Origin: Clostridia bacterium | Lineage (GTDB): Bacteria > Bacillota_A > Clostridia > Christensenellales > Borkfalkiaceae | DNA: 8,015 nucleotides | Assembly: GCA_017621955.1 (NCBI GenBank) | Contig: JAGASB010000254.1 | Location: 1 to 8,015, forward strand | Reading direction: 5' to 3' | Shown: piece after piece, positions 6,524 through 8,015 of the stretch | How positions within the stretch are numbered: the first letter of the stretch is position 1 | How the letters are laid out: each line of letters opens with the position of its first letter | Position numbers and translations under genes: made by a program | The notes under the pieces: generated by a model | What the model saw: the letters and a program-made list of their open reading frames with translations, nothing else | Databases searched by the model: none | What the model was told of the DNA's origin: nothing

Positions 6524-6554
6524 AAAAACGGACTCTTTGTTTGAGTCCGTTTTT
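6524..6554 (-). terminator. Rho-independent terminator of spo0A (bidirectional form)
   Basis: A 7-bp GC-containing stem (CGGACTC 6529-6535, GAGTCCG 6543-6549) has a 7-nt loop. It is flanked by five A on the left and seven T on the right, so the stem extends by A-T pairs and works in both directions. On the minus strand the hairpin begins about 9 bp after the spo0A stop and is followed by TTTTTATAAAA. It isolates spo0A from the zinc-ribbon/veg unit. Confidence 0.9.
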
Positions 6555-6562
6555 TTGTTTCT

Positions 6563-7321
6563 CTATGCTTGTTCTAAAAGCATTTTATCAGCGACAAGTG
6601 CTATAAACTCGCCGTTCGTCGGTTTTTCTGCGCCGATATACGCGCGCACGCCTAATATATTATTGATATTGTCAATCCTTCCCCTATTCCAAGCAACTTC
6701 GATTGCGTGGCGAATAGCACGCTCAACTTTACTTGCACTTGTTTGATATTTTTCACCGATAGACGGATATAGTTTTTTAGTAATATTGTTAATAATTTCA
6801 GGGTCATTAACTGCCATCTTTACACCTTCACGCAAGAACGCATAGCCCTTAATATGCGGTGGAATACCTACGTTAATAAAAATCTTACTAATCTTTTCTT
6901 CAAGCGATACACGATGAAAGCCTTCCGCAACTTCCCGACCGACAACTTCGGGTTTTTCTTCAAGTTCAAAAAGTCTTTCTTTAAGTACGGAAAAGTTGAT
7001 AGGCTTTGCCATAAAATAATCTGCACCCGTTGAAATCGCTTTGCTTACAGCACTTTCACTAGTAAGCGCTGAAACCACAATTATTTTAACGGGAAGTTTC
7101 ATCGCCCTTACTTTTGAAATCACACTAATTCCGTCGTAACCAGACAAAACCAAATCAGTCAATAAAAAGCGTGGCTTTTTGTCATTGACCATAGCAATAG
7201 CGTTAATCCCATCCGTTTCTGCACCAACAACTTCAAAACTTTCATCTTCCGTAAAGAATTTTGTAAGTTTATCAACTGCTTCTTTCGTATCTTGTAATAA
7301 AAATACCGTTTTTCTTTGCAT
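6563..7321 (-). CDS. spo0A: Stage 0 sporulation protein A (Spo0A), master response regulator
   Basis: Spo0A is the phosphorylation-controlled transcription factor that starts sporulation by binding TGTCGAA boxes. The 252-residue product has a receiver domain (about 1-120) and the highly conserved Spo0A C-terminal DNA-binding domain (about 138-252). SASKVERAIRHAIEVAWNRG (195-214) is the recognition helix block, and HIKGYAFLREG and KPTNGEFIALVADK are typical. Receiver residues: D11 present, phospho-acceptor D56 in LLTDLVLSGYDG, S84 where Thr is usual, K106 in MAKP. The first acidic-pocket Asp is Q10, which is unusual. I chose Met at 7321 over one 14 codons upstream because AAAGGAG (7328-7334) lies 6 nt ahead. 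This start also puts the acceptor at 56, as in Bacillus. It is a single-gene unit with its own promoter, candidate 0A boxes and a terminator. spoIVB, often upstream in Clostridia, is not in view; a recombinase fragment is there instead. Confidence 0.97.
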   Translation of the reverse strand: MQRKTVFLLQDTKEAVDKLTKFFTEDESFEVVGAETDGINAIAMVNDKKPRFLLTDLVLSGYDGISVISKVRAMKLPVKIIVVSALTSESAVSKAISTGADYFMAKPINFSVLKERLFELEEKPEVVGREVAEGFHRVSLEEKISKIFINVGIPPHIKGYAFLREGVKMAVNDPEIINNITKKLYPSIGEKYQTSASKVERAIRHAIEVAWNRGRIDNINNILGVRAYIGAEKPTNGEFIALVADKMLLEQA

Positions 7322-7327
7322 ATACAA

Positions 7328-7334
7328 CTCCTTT
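7328..7334 (-). promoter_or_regulatory. Ribosome binding site deciding the spo0A start
   Basis: AAAGGAG lies 6 nt before the ATG at 7319-7321. The longer reading frame from 7363 would place this motif inside the coding sequence, would have no such site of its own, and would add 14 residues (MLYNVIKEKAKELY) that do not belong to a receiver domain. The -10 element at 7352-7357 also lies inside that extension. Confidence 0.9.
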
Positions 7335-7351
7335 GCTTTTTCTTTAATTAC

Positions 7352-7380
7352 ATTGTACAGCATTTCTTGTCAAAAAACAA
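7352..7380 (-). promoter_or_regulatory. Candidate sigma-A-type promoter for spo0A
   Basis: On the minus strand, TTGTTT (7375-7380) and TACAAT (7352-7357) are 17 nt apart, giving a start near 7345 and a short leader of about 24 nt. The -10 is one base from consensus; the -35 keeps only TTG. A Spo0A-box-like heptamer (7368-7374) lies in the spacer. I found no good sigma-H pattern, although the Bacillus gene has one. Confidence 0.5.
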
Positions 7381-7473
7381 GCATATTTAACTAATTTTGT
7401 AAAATATTTGTCGAATTTTATCCAAAATTATTTTAATTAGTATTTTTCTTGTTGTTTTCGACATTTTTTGACA
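7368..7473. promoter_or_regulatory. Cluster of Spo0A boxes upstream of spo0A
   Basis: Two perfect 0A boxes TGTCGAA occur at 7409-7415 (plus) and 7457-7463 (minus). Two one-mismatch copies TGTCAAA occur at 7368-7374 (plus) and 7467-7473 (minus). The order plus, plus, minus, minus makes the cluster roughly symmetric. The outer pair belongs to a perfect 12-bp inverted repeat (CTTGTCAAAAAA at 7366-7377 and its complement at 7464-7475). Spo0A is known to autoregulate through such boxes in Bacillus. The box nearest the gene overlaps the promoter spacer and could repress; the upstream ones could activate. Confidence 0.75.
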
Positions 7474-7482
7474 AGAAAAATA
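7441..7482. repeat. 12-bp inverted repeat enclosing a perfect 0A box
   Basis: Arms TATTTTTCTTGT (7441-7452) and ACAAGAAAAATA (7471-7482) are perfect complements with an 18-bp centre holding the perfect 0A box at 7457-7463. No coding sequence crosses it. It may be a regulator operator or allow a cruciform; the role is unknown. Confidence 0.8.
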
Positions 7483-7500
7483 TTTTTGTACAAAAATATT
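7479..7500. repeat. Perfect 22-bp palindrome
   Basis: AATATTTTTGT (7479-7489) is followed immediately by its exact complement (7490-7500), with no spacer. It overlaps the outer edge of the neighbouring inverted repeat by 4 bp. A spacerless palindrome of this length suits binding by a dimeric regulator rather than an RNA hairpin. It is not followed by a useful T-run in either direction. Confidence 0.85.
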
Positions 7501-7529
7501 GCAAGTTTAAAAGTGTTTTTAGCACATAT

Positions 7530-7579
7530 AAAAATCCCCCGCCTTTTCCGTTGTGTTCTTAACGGAGAATTCGAGGCGG
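7530..7579 (-). terminator. Hairpin with minus-strand U-tail, probable terminator of the recombinase gene
   Basis: An outer stem CCGCCT/AGGCGG (7539-7544 with 7574-7579) and an inner stem TCCGTT/AACGGA (7547-7552 with 7561-7566) enclose an 8-nt loop, with an asymmetric internal loop between the stems. On the minus strand the structure ends in GGGGGATTTTT. It lies about 40 bp after the recombinase stop and protects spo0A from read-through. Confidence 0.65.
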
Positions 7580-7582
7580 TAT

Positions 7583-7622
7583 GTACACGGAAGGCATTTT
7601 GCCTTCCGTGTACTGCTTTTTT
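7583..7622 (+). terminator. Strong hairpin with plus-strand T-tail
   Basis: A perfect 14-bp stem (7583-7596 with 7600-7613) has a 3-nt loop and is followed on the plus strand by TGCTTTTTT (7614-7622). It sits immediately after the recombinase stop on the minus strand and overlaps that stop with its T-run. With the previous hairpin it forms a divergently facing pair, so transcription from both sides would end here. No plus-strand gene that needs it is visible. Confidence 0.7.
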
Positions 7623-8015
7623 AGGCAGTTTCTCGCATATTGCTTGGAAGTAGCATCTTGAGTATCGGCATTCCGTCATGTTCGGGAAGTTGGAATGCAT
7701 AGTGGATATTGATTAGATTACCGACTTTCCTTGAGTATTTTTCCATTTTCTCAAAGACTTCTATCTTTCGGATAAATACTCGTAGTAGTTCAGGCGTGAG
7801 CTTCGGCATTTCAATATACTGCTTTGCCTTTGCAATAAATTCCCTAATGCAACTATCTCGCATATCCATCTCGCTGATACCGTTATTCACGGATATCAGC
7901 TTTTCTTTTAGCGTAGTTTGCTCTTGCTCGTATCCACTTGCCATTGTATCGTAGCGTTCGGGAGTGATTCTTCCGCAGACTCTATCCTCGTATAAGCATC
8001 GGATGATATTGTCAA
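7621..8015 (-). CDS. Large serine recombinase, C-terminal fragment (N-terminus beyond window)
   Basis: The frame is open from the right edge to the stop at 7621-7623, giving 130 visible residues. The pattern matches the C-terminal part of large serine site-specific recombinases carried by clostridial transposons and integrative elements (DUF4368-type tails). It has CLYEDRVCGRITPERYDTM near the window edge, a coiled-coil-prone stretch (YEQEQTTLKEKLISVN), then LTPELLRVFIRKIEVFEK and a closing beta segment NLINIHYAFQLPEHD. The catalytic Ser resolvase domain would lie outside the window, so I cannot tell whether the gene is intact or a remnant. An internal ATG at 7944 is not the start, because the family pattern continues upstream of it. 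It suggests that a mobile element ends just upstream of spo0A. Precise family unknown. Confidence 0.8.
   Translation of the reverse strand, partial: DNIIRCLYEDRVCGRITPERYDTMASGYEQEQTTLKEKLISVNNGISEMDMRDSCIREFIAKAKQYIEMPKLTPELLRVFIRKIEVFEKMEKYSRKVGNLINIHYAFQLPEHDGMPILKMLLPSNMRETA

Noticed and set aside
7322..7363. Longer spo0A start, 14 codons upstream
   Set aside because: The strong AAAGGAG and the -10 element lie inside this stretch, and the added residues do not align with Spo0A receivers.
7352..7373. TTGACA at 7367-7372 (minus strand) as the -35 of the spo0A promoter
   Set aside because: It is only about 10 nt from TACAAT, and with a 17-nt spacer the -10 would be TAATTA, a poor match. 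The TTGTTT/TACAAT pair was preferred.
7322..7520. Sigma-H promoter for spo0A, as in Bacillus
   Set aside because: I looked for AGGAWWT with a GAAT-type -10 on the minus strand and found no pair with acceptable spacing.
7437..7700. Minus-strand 87-codon open frame across the double hairpin
   Set aside because: It overlaps the end of the recombinase in another frame, runs through both terminator hairpins and the palindromes, and has an incoherent composition.

Overview
The window comes from an endospore-forming member of the Firmicutes, most likely a Clostridia-type anaerobe that is not closely related to model Bacillus. It carries recognisable spo0A, spoIIR, sleB and ypeB, a DUF3794-LysM spore-coat morphogenesis protein of the SipL type, veg, and ispE. 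The DNA is AT-rich, and all eight genes read on the minus strand. No rRNA, tRNA or CRISPR array is seen. The veg / sipL-like / ispE / spoIIR order matches gene orders I recall from Clostridia; this is from memory, not a search.

Reading in the direction of transcription (high to low coordinates), the window opens with the last 130 codons of a large serine recombinase (7621-8015), probably the edge of a mobile element. Two back-to-back hairpins follow (7530-7622). Next is a roughly 300-bp control region holding two perfect and two near-perfect Spo0A boxes and nested palindromes, and then spo0A itself (6563-7321), closed by a strong terminator. A near-consensus housekeeping promoter (6360-6388) leads into a small two-zinc-ribbon protein with a very acidic tail (5760-6260) and veg (5455-5706), which ends at a good terminator. 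A sigma-E-like promoter lies directly against that terminator and leads into the sipL-like gene (3852-5360) and ispE (2974-3825), followed by a 15-bp hairpin. A forespore-type promoter candidate (2846-2875) then precedes spoIIR, sleB and ypeB. These three are packed end to end, and ypeB runs off the left edge.

The genes cover most of the sporulation timeline. Spo0A commits the cell. SpoIIR carries the signal from forespore to mother cell that activates sigma-E. The SipL-like protein would act in the mother cell on the coat. SleB and YpeB are stored in the spore to degrade cortex at germination. The most unusual points are a roughly 172-residue, extremely charged N-terminal extension on YpeB that would face the spore core, the direct coupling of spoIIR to sleB-ypeB, a Gln in place of the first acidic-pocket Asp in the Spo0A receiver, the dense symmetric operator region upstream of spo0A next to a recombinase, and the uncharacterised zinc-ribbon/acidic protein.
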